NCBI GenBank assembly: GCA_022539475.1
Contig: VCMS01000128.1
Coordinates: forward strand, 124,001-188,000
Source: Gracilaria domingensis
Lineage: Eukaryota; Rhodophyta; Florideophyceae; Gracilariales; Gracilariaceae
Direction of reading: 5' to 3'
Length of the DNA stretch: 64,000 bases
Part shown: positions 50,818-59,070 of the stretch, piece by piece
Position numbering within the stretch: position 1 is the stretch's first letter
Layout: the number at the start of each line of letters is the position of its first letter
Translations under genes and position numbers: made by a program
The notes under the pieces: generated by a model
Databases searched by the model: none
The model's input: the letters and a program-made list of their open reading frames with translations, nothing else
Told to the model about the DNA's origin: nothing

Positions 50818-52494
50818 ATGTCGTCCCGCCTCTCGCTCCACGACTGCACCGTCTCCATCCGCATCCCGACCCCGCCGTCGCCGCTGCCAGACTCGCCCGA
50901 GCAGATCGCGCTCCAATCGCTCGCCTCGACGCGCGACCAGACCGAGGCGTACATCGGCGAGACCATCTTCCTGCTGCTGACGCTGTCGCCCAAGGAGGCC
51001 ACCGCCAGCTCCGAGTCGCTCCGGCGCGCCATCGACACATGCGACGACCCGTACGTCTACATCGGCTCGCTGCCGCACGCCGCCAGCAACGAGAAGCCGT
51101 CGTGCCGGCTGCCCGTCATGCGCGAGACGGCGTGGCTGCCCTCCAAGCAGGACGGCTCGCCGGTCGTGTGCAAGGCGCTGTGGGTGCTCGTTCGCTCCCC
51201 GCCGCAGACCTCCGACCCGTCGCGCGCGCTCGCCATGGCCGGCCGCCAGAACATCGTGCTCTCCCTGCGCGAGATGACCGTGCCCAACATGCGCAACTCG
51301 AGCGTGTGGGCCACCATCGATCGCGCCAGCCGCCTGTTTGGCAAGACGGTGGCGCTGTATGCCACCAGGCACATCTTGCTGTCGATGCCCATTGAGATTA
51401 CGTGCCAGTGCCTCACCGTGTCGGGCAGTCTGGACAAGGCGTTCATCAGCGTCACGGCGCGAAATTCCACCAGCGACGCGTACATCTCGGTTGTGCCGCC
51501 GTACATCAACGCGTCGTCTTCCCGCGTGGTGCCCGAGGCGGCCGATGTGAACACGCACGGTCGGTCGGCCGCGCTGGACGGCCAGTACGACTTTGTGCTC
51601 TTGACCGATGAAGAAAGCGATGATGACAGCACGCTGTCGAGCATGCAGGCGGAGCAGGACCTGCTGCTCTCCAAGCAGCCAAGCGACTCGAGCGTCGAGG
51701 ACTACGGCCTTTTCATCCCGTCCTTCAATCACCTCGTTCGACACGCGGCGCGGCTCGGACCGCGCGAGGTGTTCAACTTTGTGTATCGCATCGTCGAAAA
51801 GCGCGCCGAGGACAGCTCGCAGTCCGAATTGCAGGATCGAAACAACAGACTTGCGCGACCGACACCGAAACCGCCCCGGCTTGCCATGGATCAGTGCATT
51901 CAAACGAGCGTGGCGGTGGCGTGGAATTGCTCGCCAGAACAGGAGGCCAATCTGGCTCTGTACGCCAAGGAGAGCGTCTCGAGGCAAATGTCGGCGGGGG
52001 GCGTTCTGGCGGCGGGGAAGCGAAGCACCGTGGCCGTGCAGATCACCAGCATCAACTGGCGTCCGCCAGCGTTGCTCAAGTCGATCGTGGTGTCGTTCAG
52101 TGGGCCCGAGAAGGTGGTTGTGGGCAGTCGCATAAATGTGACCATCAGCGTGTTGAACCAGACGGATCGCAACCTGCACAATGTGAAGGTGAAGGTGCAG
52201 CAGGACGGGCAGACGTACGAGTTGCTCGCGTTGCGCACTGTTGTGGTTGTAGGCGACATCCTGGCCGGGTGCGAGACCAGTCTGCAGGTGCCGTGTGTTG
52301 CGCTGAACACAGGGACGTTGAGCTTTGGTCAGGTGTGCGTCGTTGACGAGCGGCGGATGGAATGGACGTCACAGGGCACATTTTGCACCGTGGTGGAAGA
52401 CGAACCGGCTCCGAGATTGGCGGCGGAGGAGAGCGTGACGCAGACGGCTCACACCAGTTTAGAGCCAAAGGCTGCAGTTTCAGTAGCGGACTAA
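50818..52494 (+). CDS. Putative TRAPPC14/MAP11 (C7orf43)-like trafficking protein
   Basis: The 558-residue protein starts at the ATG at 50818 (MSSRLSLHDCTVSI). It has no signal peptide or membrane segment. Its pattern of beta-rich segments recalls the TRAPP accessory subunit TRAPPC14: AYIGETIFLLLTLS near the N-terminus (compare YLGE in that family), ITCQCLTVSGSLDKAFISV followed by a PPYINASSS segment, and a C-terminal beta sandwich (VVSFSGPEKVVVGSRINV, VLNQTDRNLHNVKVKV, VPCVALNTGTLSFG). An acidic Ser/Asp stretch lies near residues 262-300. A role in vesicle tethering is inferred from this remote resemblance, made from memory of the family, and needs profile support. The coding call is firm; the family is moderate. 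It pairs divergently with SmF. Confidence 0.6.
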   Translation: MSSRLSLHDCTVSIRIPTPPSPLPDSPEQIALQSLASTRDQTEAYIGETIFLLLTLSPKEATASSESLRRAIDTCDDPYVYIGSLPHAASNEKPSCRLPVMRETAWLPSKQDGSPVVCKALWVLVRSPPQTSDPSRALAMAGRQNIVLSLREMTVPNMRNSSVWATIDRASRLFGKTVALYATRHILLSMPIEITCQCLTVSGSLDKAFISVTARNSTSDAYISVVPPYINASSSRVVPEAADVNTHGRSAALDGQYDFVLLTDEESDDDSTLSSMQAEQDLLLSKQPSDSSVEDYGLFIPSFNHLVRHAARLGPREVFNFVYRIVEKRAEDSSQSELQDRNNRLARPTPKPPRLAMDQCIQTSVAVAWNCSPEQEANLALYAKESVSRQMSAGGVLAAGKRSTVAVQITSINWRPPALLKSIVVSFSGPEKVVVGSRINVTISVLNQTDRNLHNVKVKVQQDGQTYELLALRTVVVVGDILAGCETSLQVPCVALNTGTLSFGQVCVVDERRMEWTSQGTFCTVVEDEPAPRLAAEESVTQTAHTSLEPKAAVSVAD

Positions 52495-53361
52495 CTCGGT
52501 GTGTTGCGATTAACAACTAACTTTTGCTGTGATGAACAGAGGCTACCCCTGTGTTGCAACTCTTTGCTTTTGCTCCTCTTTTTTTTCTTCCTTTTCCTGC
52601 CCAACCTTTACTCGAGTGGTGCATGCAGACGGAGGGCAAGCAAGAGATGTTGTATAAAACAAAAAGTTGTAATCTCAAGTAGCTGTGGGGCGACCACGCT
52701 TTAGTTTGTGGGAGTACAATTCCAACTGCCAACCTCTTCAAGTCGACGGGACACATTGCTACTCTTCCGTGTGCCACGGTTCCGATGAGCTCTGCAACGA
52801 GGAGAATCTACGACAGCTGATTGAAGCAGAGATTGCGCACAAAATGAAGAGAAAGACTGGCCAGAGTGCGAGCACCTCGGCGAGGTGACCTCGGCGGCCG
52901 TCGTCAAGAGGTGATGTGCGGCGTGCCAGAGCGGGCTCCAGTGGCCGCACTGCGCATGTGCCAATGCAAAGTTACGTAGAAATACGCGATGGCAGTACAC
53001 GTATGATACGCGGAAAATGGCGCGCTTTGATCGATTTCAAAGTCGTTGCGAAGCAGCTTCCGCACTTCAAGCCGCCGGCTCGTTTGCCACCAGAGTGCGT
53101 CCAGAGCAGCCGCTTTCTTAAGACGCAGGCTCTCCACCCAAGCAACTGCCCCCCAAACGGTCAGCGCGAGAGCAAGCCGTCGCACGCAACCTCAATCCGC
53201 CAAACGGTCGTCGACGTTTTCTCGTTTCTGGCTGCCGCACCTCGCCGGCCGCAGCGCGCGAAAACCGCAGCGGCGTGAAGCGTCATTTCGCGCGCAGTCG
53301 CGCTCTTCAAACAGCACGAACGAAGATCGCCAGCTGCGCACGGTAAGCGTACGCGATCAGC
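52495..53361. other. Intergenic region, no gene recognised
   Basis: Contains a T/C-rich run at about 52558-52600 downstream of the previous gene. Short frames only; nothing with a motif. Confidence 0.5.
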
Positions 53362-54243
53362 ATGCCGCTCACGCTCGTCGAGCTGCTGCCGCTGCTCGTC
53401 GTCTTCCTCTGCCTGGCGGTGCTCGTCGCGCTGCTGCAGCGCGTGAGAAAGGCGCCGCCGCCAGCAGAGCCAGAGCCGGCTGCGCCCGCGCGCGAAGCCA
53501 CGCGCGCGAACGGCGGCGGCGTCGCAGCCGCGCCGCGGCGTCGGCGCGGCGGTCTGGCGCGCATGCGCCGCGCGGTGGAGCAGGCGGGCGGCGACGGCGG
53601 CGCGGCGGGCGACGCGGCGGCGGAGCGCGTCGCACGGAAGCGCGGCGGGAGGAAGAAGGAGGCGAAGCGCGAGGCGAAGCGCGAGGCGCAGCAGGCGCGA
53701 CAGGCGGCGCTGGAAAGACTGCGCGAGCGCGAGGCGCAGCAGGACGAGGAGCGGCGCGAGCAGGAGACGATGGAAGAAGAGCAGCGGCAGGAGGAAGAGG
53801 AGGCGCGGCGAAAGGAGGCCGAGGAGAAGGAGAAGAGGGAGCAGCAGGAGTACGAGGGCTGGCGCGGGCTGATTTCGGTGGCGGACGAGGGCGAGGAGGC
53901 GGCGCAGACGGAGCAGGAGAGCGCGGAGCTGCTGCAGCGGTTCTGCAACAGCGTGCGCGAGCAGAAGGTGGTGGTGCTGGAGGAGGTTGCGGCGCAGTTT
54001 GACATGCGCACGGAGGACGTGATTGACCGGCTGTCGCGGCTGGAGGAGGCGGGCGAACTGAGCGGGTTCTTTGACGACCGCGGCAAGTTCTTGTACGTGT
54101 CTAGGGAGGAGATGGAGCAGGTGGCTCGGTTTATTGAACGCAGGGGACGTATCAGCATTGAGGAGCTGGCGAGGGAGAGCAGTCGATTGCTTCGACTTGA
54201 CGCGGCGGCGGCGGCGACGACGACAATGACGGGCGCGTGTTAA
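53362..54243 (+). CDS. DDRGK1: DDRGK domain protein 1 (UFBP1), ER UFMylation adaptor
   Basis: The 293-residue protein begins MPLTLVELLPLLVVFLCLAV, a single N-terminal membrane segment (about 5-27) that anchors the family in the ER. A basic, low-complexity stretch follows, then a long Glu/Arg/Gln coiled coil (about 95-175) and a winged-helix PCI-like C-terminal domain with YEGWRGLISV, VVLEEVAAQFDMRTEDVIDRL and the eponymous FFDDRGKFLYVS (D238-K242). DDRGK1 helps the UFL1 ligase attach UFM1 to ER and ribosomal targets. Length and layout are usual for the family. No intron is seen. It converges on the small proline-rich gene at 54757. Confidence 0.95.
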   Translation: MPLTLVELLPLLVVFLCLAVLVALLQRVRKAPPPAEPEPAAPAREATRANGGGVAAAPRRRRGGLARMRRAVEQAGGDGGAAGDAAAERVARKRGGRKKEAKREAKREAQQARQAALERLREREAQQDEERREQETMEEEQRQEEEEARRKEAEEKEKREQQEYEGWRGLISVADEGEEAAQTEQESAELLQRFCNSVREQKVVVLEEVAAQFDMRTEDVIDRLSRLEEAGELSGFFDDRGKFLYVSREEMEQVARFIERRGRISIEELARESSRLLRLDAAAAATTTMTGAC

Positions 54244-54756
54244 TTAGAGCGGGAGCGGGCTTGGGGCTTTTGCGACGGCGTCGCGGGGGGGCAGTGGTGG
54301 CGGCTCGCGGTGTTTTGCGACCACCGGTGGTGCAGGGTTGTGCGGCGGGCGTGTGCACGGCCGACGGGGGTGGGCCTCTCGGAGGAGGTGTGTAGGAGGT
54401 TGCTACGCACAGTGGGCGAGGAGGCACAAACGGGTGCATTTGACAGCGGCGGCTACAAGCCAACAAGAGCGCGAGCGCAACGGGGACGGGGTGGGGCTAA
54501 TACAGGGGGGGCGGTGGGGGCGAAACGGTTCTGGTGGGGGAGGAGGCGTTGCAAAAGCGTGCTGTCTCTCTCTCTCTCTCTGTCTCTGTCTCTCTGTCTC
54601 TGTCTCTTTCTCTCTCCCTCGCTCTTCGTGTCGACAGCGACCAGACACTGGTTCGACCAGACAAGAACCAAAAAAAAAAAAAAAACTCACACACACGCAC
54701 GCGATGCGCGGAGCGGAGGGGGGGCGGGGGGGGGAAGGGGGGGGAAGGCGACGCGC
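54244..54756. other. Convergent spacer with CT-rich microsatellite and A-run
   Basis: A (CT)n/(TCTG)n tract occupies about 54564-54632, followed by a run of 15 A at about 54669-54684 and a short CA repeat. No gene is supported. Confidence 0.7.
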
Positions 54757-55308
54757 TCACACGGTGCCGGCCAGCGGCGCGCTCTTGGGCCGCACGAAGG
54801 TGGGCAGCGGCAGGCGCGCGGGCGGCGGACTGGCGGTCTCGAACGACAGGCCGGCAAACTTGTGCGCCACGACGGCGGCGCTGGCGGCGTCGGCGGCGGC
54901 GGCGGCGGCGACGACGGCGCGCACCGCGCGCGGCGCGCGCTCGGCGGACGGCGGCGACGCGGCGGCGGCGGCGGCGGCGCGCGTGGGCGTGGTGGTGGTG
55001 GTGGTGGCGGCGGCGCGCGCGCGGCGGATGTTGGCGGGGGTGAGCAGGCGCGAGGAGGAGGCGGGCGGCGACGGCGCGGAGGAGGCGGGCGACGCGGCGG
55101 AGGCGGGCGACGCGGCGGGCGCCGCCGCGTCCACAAAGTAGCCCGACGCGTCCCAGCGGCGCAGCGCGAAGGGCGGCGACGGCGGCGGCGCGACGACGGC
55201 CGGCGCGGGCGCGGCGCTGTGGTACGGCGCGAGCGCGTCGTTGACGACGGGCTCGGTGGCGCCGGGCACGAAGAAGGGGATGAGCGCGCGCGGCGCGGCG
55301 GAGCGCAT
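54757..55308 (-). CDS. Small Ala/Pro-rich protein with a C-terminal FAGLSF motif
   Basis: A 183-residue frame opens with an ATG at 55308: MRSAAPRALIPFFVPGATEP. It is dominated by Ala, Pro, Ser and Thr, with a SRLLTPANIRRARAA segment in the middle, and ends FAGLSFETASPPPARLPLP then TFVRPKSAPLAGTV. The C-terminal pattern (F/Y-A-G-x-x-F, several residues, S-P, L-P-x-P) resembles the short motif used by PNRC/EDC1-type decapping activators; this link is my inference from a short motif only. Third-position GC is extreme, as in neighbours. It is divergent from the SPRY gene. Coding status is supported by the ordered ends and the lack of stops, but GC-rich DNA gives long frames easily. Confidence 0.5.
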   Translation of the reverse strand: MRSAAPRALIPFFVPGATEPVVNDALAPYHSAAPAPAVVAPPPSPPFALRRWDASGYFVDAAAPAASPASAASPASSAPSPPASSSRLLTPANIRRARAAATTTTTTPTRAAAAAAASPPSAERAPRAVRAVVAAAAAADAASAAVVAHKFAGLSFETASPPPARLPLPTFVRPKSAPLAGTV

Positions 55309-56086
55309 GGCGGGGGCGGGAAGAAGAAGAGGCGGCGCGCGGCGTCGGTCGGCGCTGCGTGCGTGCGGGCGTGCGTGCGTGCGTTGCGGGGGGCGGGGCG
55401 GGGGGGGGGGGGGGAGGGAGGCGCGCGACTAAAAAGCGTAGGTGGCGCGGCCGCGGCGCGCGGCGCGCCGCCAGCGCGCGGGCGCGCGCGTGGAAGCTGC
55501 GCGAACGCGATGAGCTGGCCGAAACCAATTGCGGCCGCGCGCACTACACGCGTCACACGCGCGGGCGCCACGTCATCCGCACACGTGGCCAGCCGCGCGC
55601 GCTGGCCAGCCGCGCGCGCTGGCCAGCGGCGCGCGGCGCGCCGAATGACGCTCAGCGAGTGCCGATCACGCTCTTGATGCGAGCGAGTTGGCACGCTGCG
55701 CACGCGGCTGTCGCATATCGCTTCGACTCGCGCCTACAGCGCACTCTGCGCCAAGGCCGACAGGAGTCGAGAACCCCCGAGCACCTTCACGATAACGCAG
55801 TACTGGCAATCGGTCCCCAGCGTACTTCAGTACAGTAAAGGGGTCTGCCTATGATTTTGAATATAAAAGTGCACCATCACCGAAGCGGCGGCGCGCGGCG
55901 CGTTTGGGGCGCTGCGGCGGCGCGCCGCGCGCGCGCGCCCAATCGCGCGCGCACACGTGCGCGGCGCGCCGCGCCGAAGCGCCACGGCGCGCGCGCCGCG
56001 CGCTGGCGGCGCCGCGCGCCGCGCGCCGCTCTTATGGCGCCGCGCGCGCGCCGCGCGCGGCGGCGCAGCTCCGCCGCACGTCCGCC
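55309..56086. other. Divergent intergenic region with a TATA box
   Basis: Holds a G-run at about 55400-55415, repeated GGCCAGC(C/G)GCGCGC phrases near 55590-55635, and the TATA box at 55862-55869 for the SPRY gene. Confidence 0.6.
55862..55869 (+). promoter_or_regulatory. TATA box of the SPRY gene
   Basis: TATAAAAG stands out in otherwise GC-rich DNA, about 218 bp upstream of the ATG at 56087, and would place the transcript start near 55890. Confidence 0.65.
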
Positions 56087-56123
56087 ATGGGCAGCTCGTC
56101 GCGACTGCGCTTCCGCGCGCGCC

Positions 56124-56178
<55 letters not shown>

Positions 56179-56249
56179 GGAGGCGCCGCGCGGCGCGCGG
56201 CGCGAGCCGCCGCTGATAGGCGTGCAGCTGCGCGCGCTGCCGCGCGACG

Positions 56250-56298
<49 letters not shown>

Positions 56299-56939
56299 GC
56301 ACTGCGCGGCGTTCGACGCGTCCATCATGCACCGCGCGCTGGCGCCCGTGCTGCAGGACGTGCTGGTGCAGCGCGACGCGTCGGCCGCCGAGCTGGCCGC
56401 CACCTTCTCGCTGCCGCTGGGCTTTGTGGCCGCGCACTGGCTCACGTCGCGCTCGCCGCTCGTGGCGCCGCGCGCGCGCGCGCCGCCGTCCACCGCCGCC
56501 ACGGGCGGCGGCGGCGGCGAGCCGGACGCGCGCTTTTGCGCCGCGCTGTGCGACGGCCTGCTGGCGTTCCTGGCGCGGCGCCCGGAGCGCGCGCGCGGCG
56601 AGGCGCGCGCGCAGCCGGCGCGGCGGCCCAGCCGCGCGGCGCTGGAGCGGCGCTACGAGGCGGCGTGCGCGGCGGCGCAGGGCGCGCCGGCGCGCCACGC
56701 GCCGGCGGCGGCGGCGGCGGCGCGCGCGCGGCCGTGCGCGTTCGACGGCGCGCGCACGCACGCGCACATTGCGCTGCGGCGCGGCGGCGGCGAGGCGGCC
56801 AAGGCGGTGGACGGGCTGTACCGGCTGGCGCCGTTCGCGGCGCGCTTCGGCCGCGGCGCCAACTACTACGCCGAGCTACACGTGCGCGCGCTGCCGGCCG
56901 GCGGCATGCTGCTGGGCGCGTGCCGGCTGCGCGGCGACG

Positions 56940-56973
<34 letters not shown>

Positions 56974-57502
56974 GGCGACGGACGCGCTGCTGGGCGCGGA
57001 CGCGGCCGGGCTGGGCTTCCACAGCGACGGCTGGGTGGTGCACGGCGGGCGGTGGCGGCGCTACGACGGCGCGTTTGGCGAGGGCGACGTGGCCGCGCTG
57101 CTGTGCCGCGTCGACGGCGCGTGCGCATCGCGCGCGGCTGCGGCTGCGGCCGCGCGCGCGGCCGGCGGCGGCGCGGCGCTGTCGCGCGTGAGCTCGCGGC
57201 AGAGCGACAGCGACGGCGGCGGCGGCGGCGGCGGCGGCGACGCGCGGCGCTGCGGCTGCGCGCTGCGGCTGGTGGTGAACGGGCGCGGCGGCGGCGAGGC
57301 GGTGCGCGCGGCCGGCTGCCTGCTGGGCTGGCGCTTCGCGGCGTGCCTGTACCGCCGCGGGCAGGCGGTGCAGGCGCGCTGCTGCCCCGCCGACTGGCGC
57401 TTCTTTGCGGGCGCGGGCGCGGTGGACGCGGTGTGCGTGCGGCGCAAGGCGCGCGGCGGCGGCGGCGGCGGCGGCGGCTCGTGCTCGCGGCTGACGCCGT
57501 GA
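56087..57502 (+). CDS. SPRY-domain protein with Ala and Gly homopolymer tracts
   Basis: The 471-residue protein starts at the first ATG, 56087 (MGSSSRLRFRARP). A run of about 18 Ala and a run of about 15 Gly lie near the N-terminus, with more Gly runs later. The SPRY domain (about 225-460) is recognised from YYAELHVRALPAGGMLLGAC, DAAGLGFHSDGWVVHGGRW, GAFGEGDVAALLCRVD and the later LRLVVNGRGGG, with a Gly/Ser-rich insertion between. SPRY domains bind proteins in ubiquitin ligases, Ran-binding and chromatin complexes. There is a helical region before it (MHRALAPVLQDVLVQ). The partner cannot be named. Codons are almost all GC-ending. A TATA box lies upstream. It converges on the tRNA and DP gene. 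Confidence 0.8.
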
Positions 57503-57639
57503 GCTGCTCTTGCACAGGCGCGCAATGCAAGTAAATGGGAGGCGCGAGAGGATGCGTTTTTGTACTAGGCGTATGTAGAGCTGCCAACTGTGCGTGCGCA
57601 AAGCGGCGGCGCGGCGGCCGCGGCCGCCAGCGCGCGCAG

Positions 57640-57746
57640 GTCACATTAGCTCAGTCGGCAGAGCGCAGGTCTCATAATCGCGCGGGCCATCCTGAGGTCG
57701 CGAGTTCAAGTCGCCGCCGCCGGCGCGGAGCCCCTCGCATGTGGCT
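57640..57746 (+). tRNA. trnM-CAU: Elongator tRNA-Met (CAU) with two introns
   Basis: Removing 57677-57688 (12 nt, after position 37) and 57712-57733 (22 nt, in the T-arm after position 60) leaves a 73-nt tRNA. Acceptor GTCACAT pairs with ATGTGGC (one G-U); D-arm GCTC/GAGC; anticodon arm CAGG/CCTG with loop CTCATAA; T-arm GCGAG/CTCGC with loop TTCAAGT; discriminator T at 57746. The A box TAGCTCAGTCGG (57647) and a B-box-like GAGTTCAAGTC (57702) are present, and a TTTTT terminator follows at 57764. G1-C72 indicates elongator rather than initiator. Introns at 37/38 are usual for this tRNA in plants; introns in the T-arm are known mainly from red algae such as Cyanidioschyzon. The gene lies antisense to the end of the DP frame. 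Confidence 0.88.
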
Positions 57747-57926
57747 GCCCCCGGCGCGCCCTCTTTTTGCGGCGCCGCCGCCGCGAGGCGCACCGCCAGC
57801 GCCGCGTCGTTGATCAGCTGGAACGGCGCGCTCATCTGCAGCAGCAGCGTGCGCGCGTCGCGCGTCGCCTCGGCGCGCATCTGCGCGCCGCGCGCCACGC
57901 GCACCACCACGAACGGCGCGCGCACC

Positions 57927-58001
<75 letters not shown>

Positions 58002-58379
58002 GCGCCGCGCCGCCGCGCCGCCTCGCGCAGCGCCAGCAGCCGCGCGTGCGCCGCGCGCTTGCGCGCCAGCTGCGCGCGGCCCAGCGCCACCAGCCGCCGC
58101 AGCAGCACCACCCCCTCGCCGCCGCCGCCGCCGCCCACCCAGCGCAGCCGCGGCGCCGTCTCGATGAGCCGCAGCGCGCGCAGCACCTGCAGCGCGTCGT
58201 AGATGCGCCGCCGCGCGTTGCGCCGCGCGCGCGCGTCGTCGCCGCCGGCGTGCGCCGCCGCCAGCGCCGCCGCCAGCGAGTGCGCGCACGGCGCCGCCGC
58301 CGCCGCCGCGCGCGCCGACAGCAGCCGCTGGATCACGTGCAGCGTGATGCTGCGCAGGTTGCACCGCGCCGCGCGCGCC

Positions 58380-58425
<46 letters not shown>

Positions 58426-58504
58426 TGGCGCTGGCGCCGGCGTGGCGGTTGGCGCTGGTGCTCGTGGCCGCCGTCGTCGTCGTCGTCGTCGCGGTCGTCG
58501 TCAT
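57641..58504 (-). CDS. DP-type (E2F dimerisation partner) transcription factor
   Basis: The frame starts at the ATG at 58504 with a Thr/Ala stretch and a Gly run. The winged-helix domain follows (LRSITLHVIQRLLSA, then ARRNARRRIYDALQVLRALRLIE, the DP hallmark RRRxYDALxVL, then RLRWVG). The dimerisation region has a leucine-rich helix (LVALGRAQLARKRAAHARLLALREA), a 24-Gly run, then APFVVVRVARGAQ and LLLQMSAPFQLINDAAL, as in DP. With E2F it controls S-phase genes in the nucleus. The 3' end is odd: no stop occurs until 57641-57643, so the last 35 or so codons are the antisense of the tRNA-Met. Either the protein really ends there or a stop is supplied by a short intron or frameshift. It is divergent from the Ser/Pro-rich protein. 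Confidence 0.82.
57764..57768 (+). terminator. RNA polymerase III terminator of tRNA-Met
   Basis: TTTTT begins 18 bases after the tRNA discriminator, in DNA otherwise nearly free of T runs. Confidence 0.75.
57928..57998. repeat. (CCG)n trinucleotide tract
   Basis: About 23 uninterrupted CCG units, coding for a Gly run on the minus strand in the DP gene. Similar tracts occur at about 56125-56180, 56248-56295, 56940-56972 and 58380-58427 within the SPRY and DP genes. Confidence 0.9.
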
Positions 58505-59070
58505 CGCGCCGCTGCAAGCCGCCGCCGCTGCTGCGCCGCGCCCCCGCGCGGCCGCCGCCGCTTATGGGCGCGCGCGCGCGCGCGCACCACGTACTACGTC
58601 GCGCCGGCGCGCGCGCGCGCCGTGCGCCGTCATCGCGCGCGCTTTGGCGCTTGTTTTGTGTGCGCCACGCGCGCCTTCACGTGGCTCGCCGCCGCGCCCG
58701 TTGCGCGCGCGCAACGTCTGAGCCGCCGCCGCGTTGCGCCGCCAACGTGCGCGCTGCTTTTGGCCCGCGTTTGAGCTTGTTCACACTGCGCCGCCGCGCT
58801 GTCAGGTCTCACACTCTCACCGGAGGTCGCCAAAGCAGTTGCGCCTTCCCGTCCCATCTCCGCCAGATTACAGCCCGCACCACGCATCCGCTGCACATGA
58901 TGCGCATGATGCATGTGCTCGTGCCGTCGCATCTGCCACCACCGCTCCGCGCTCTCATTCCCGCCGGCTCTCCGCACGAGCCGCCGCCGTTCCCGCCGCG
59001 CCTATAAAGAGCATGGCGCCGCAGCCGCCCAACGCCGCCATCGCCTCTGCGACGCACACCCTCGCCCGCC
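58505..59070. other. Divergent promoter region between DP and the Ser/Pro-rich gene
   Basis: Very GC-rich near DP, becoming less so to the right. Holds a TATA box for the plus-strand gene at 59003. Confidence 0.55.
59003..59010 (+). promoter_or_regulatory. TATA box of the Ser/Pro-rich secreted protein
   Basis: TATAAAGA lies 68 bp upstream of the ATG at 59071, fitting a short 5' leader. Confidence 0.65.

Noticed and set aside
57640-57715. Truncated tRNA pseudogene or tRNA-derived SINE
   Set aside because: The missing T-stem and acceptor halves are found intact and in order at 57734-57746 after a 22-nt insertion, followed by a pol III terminator.
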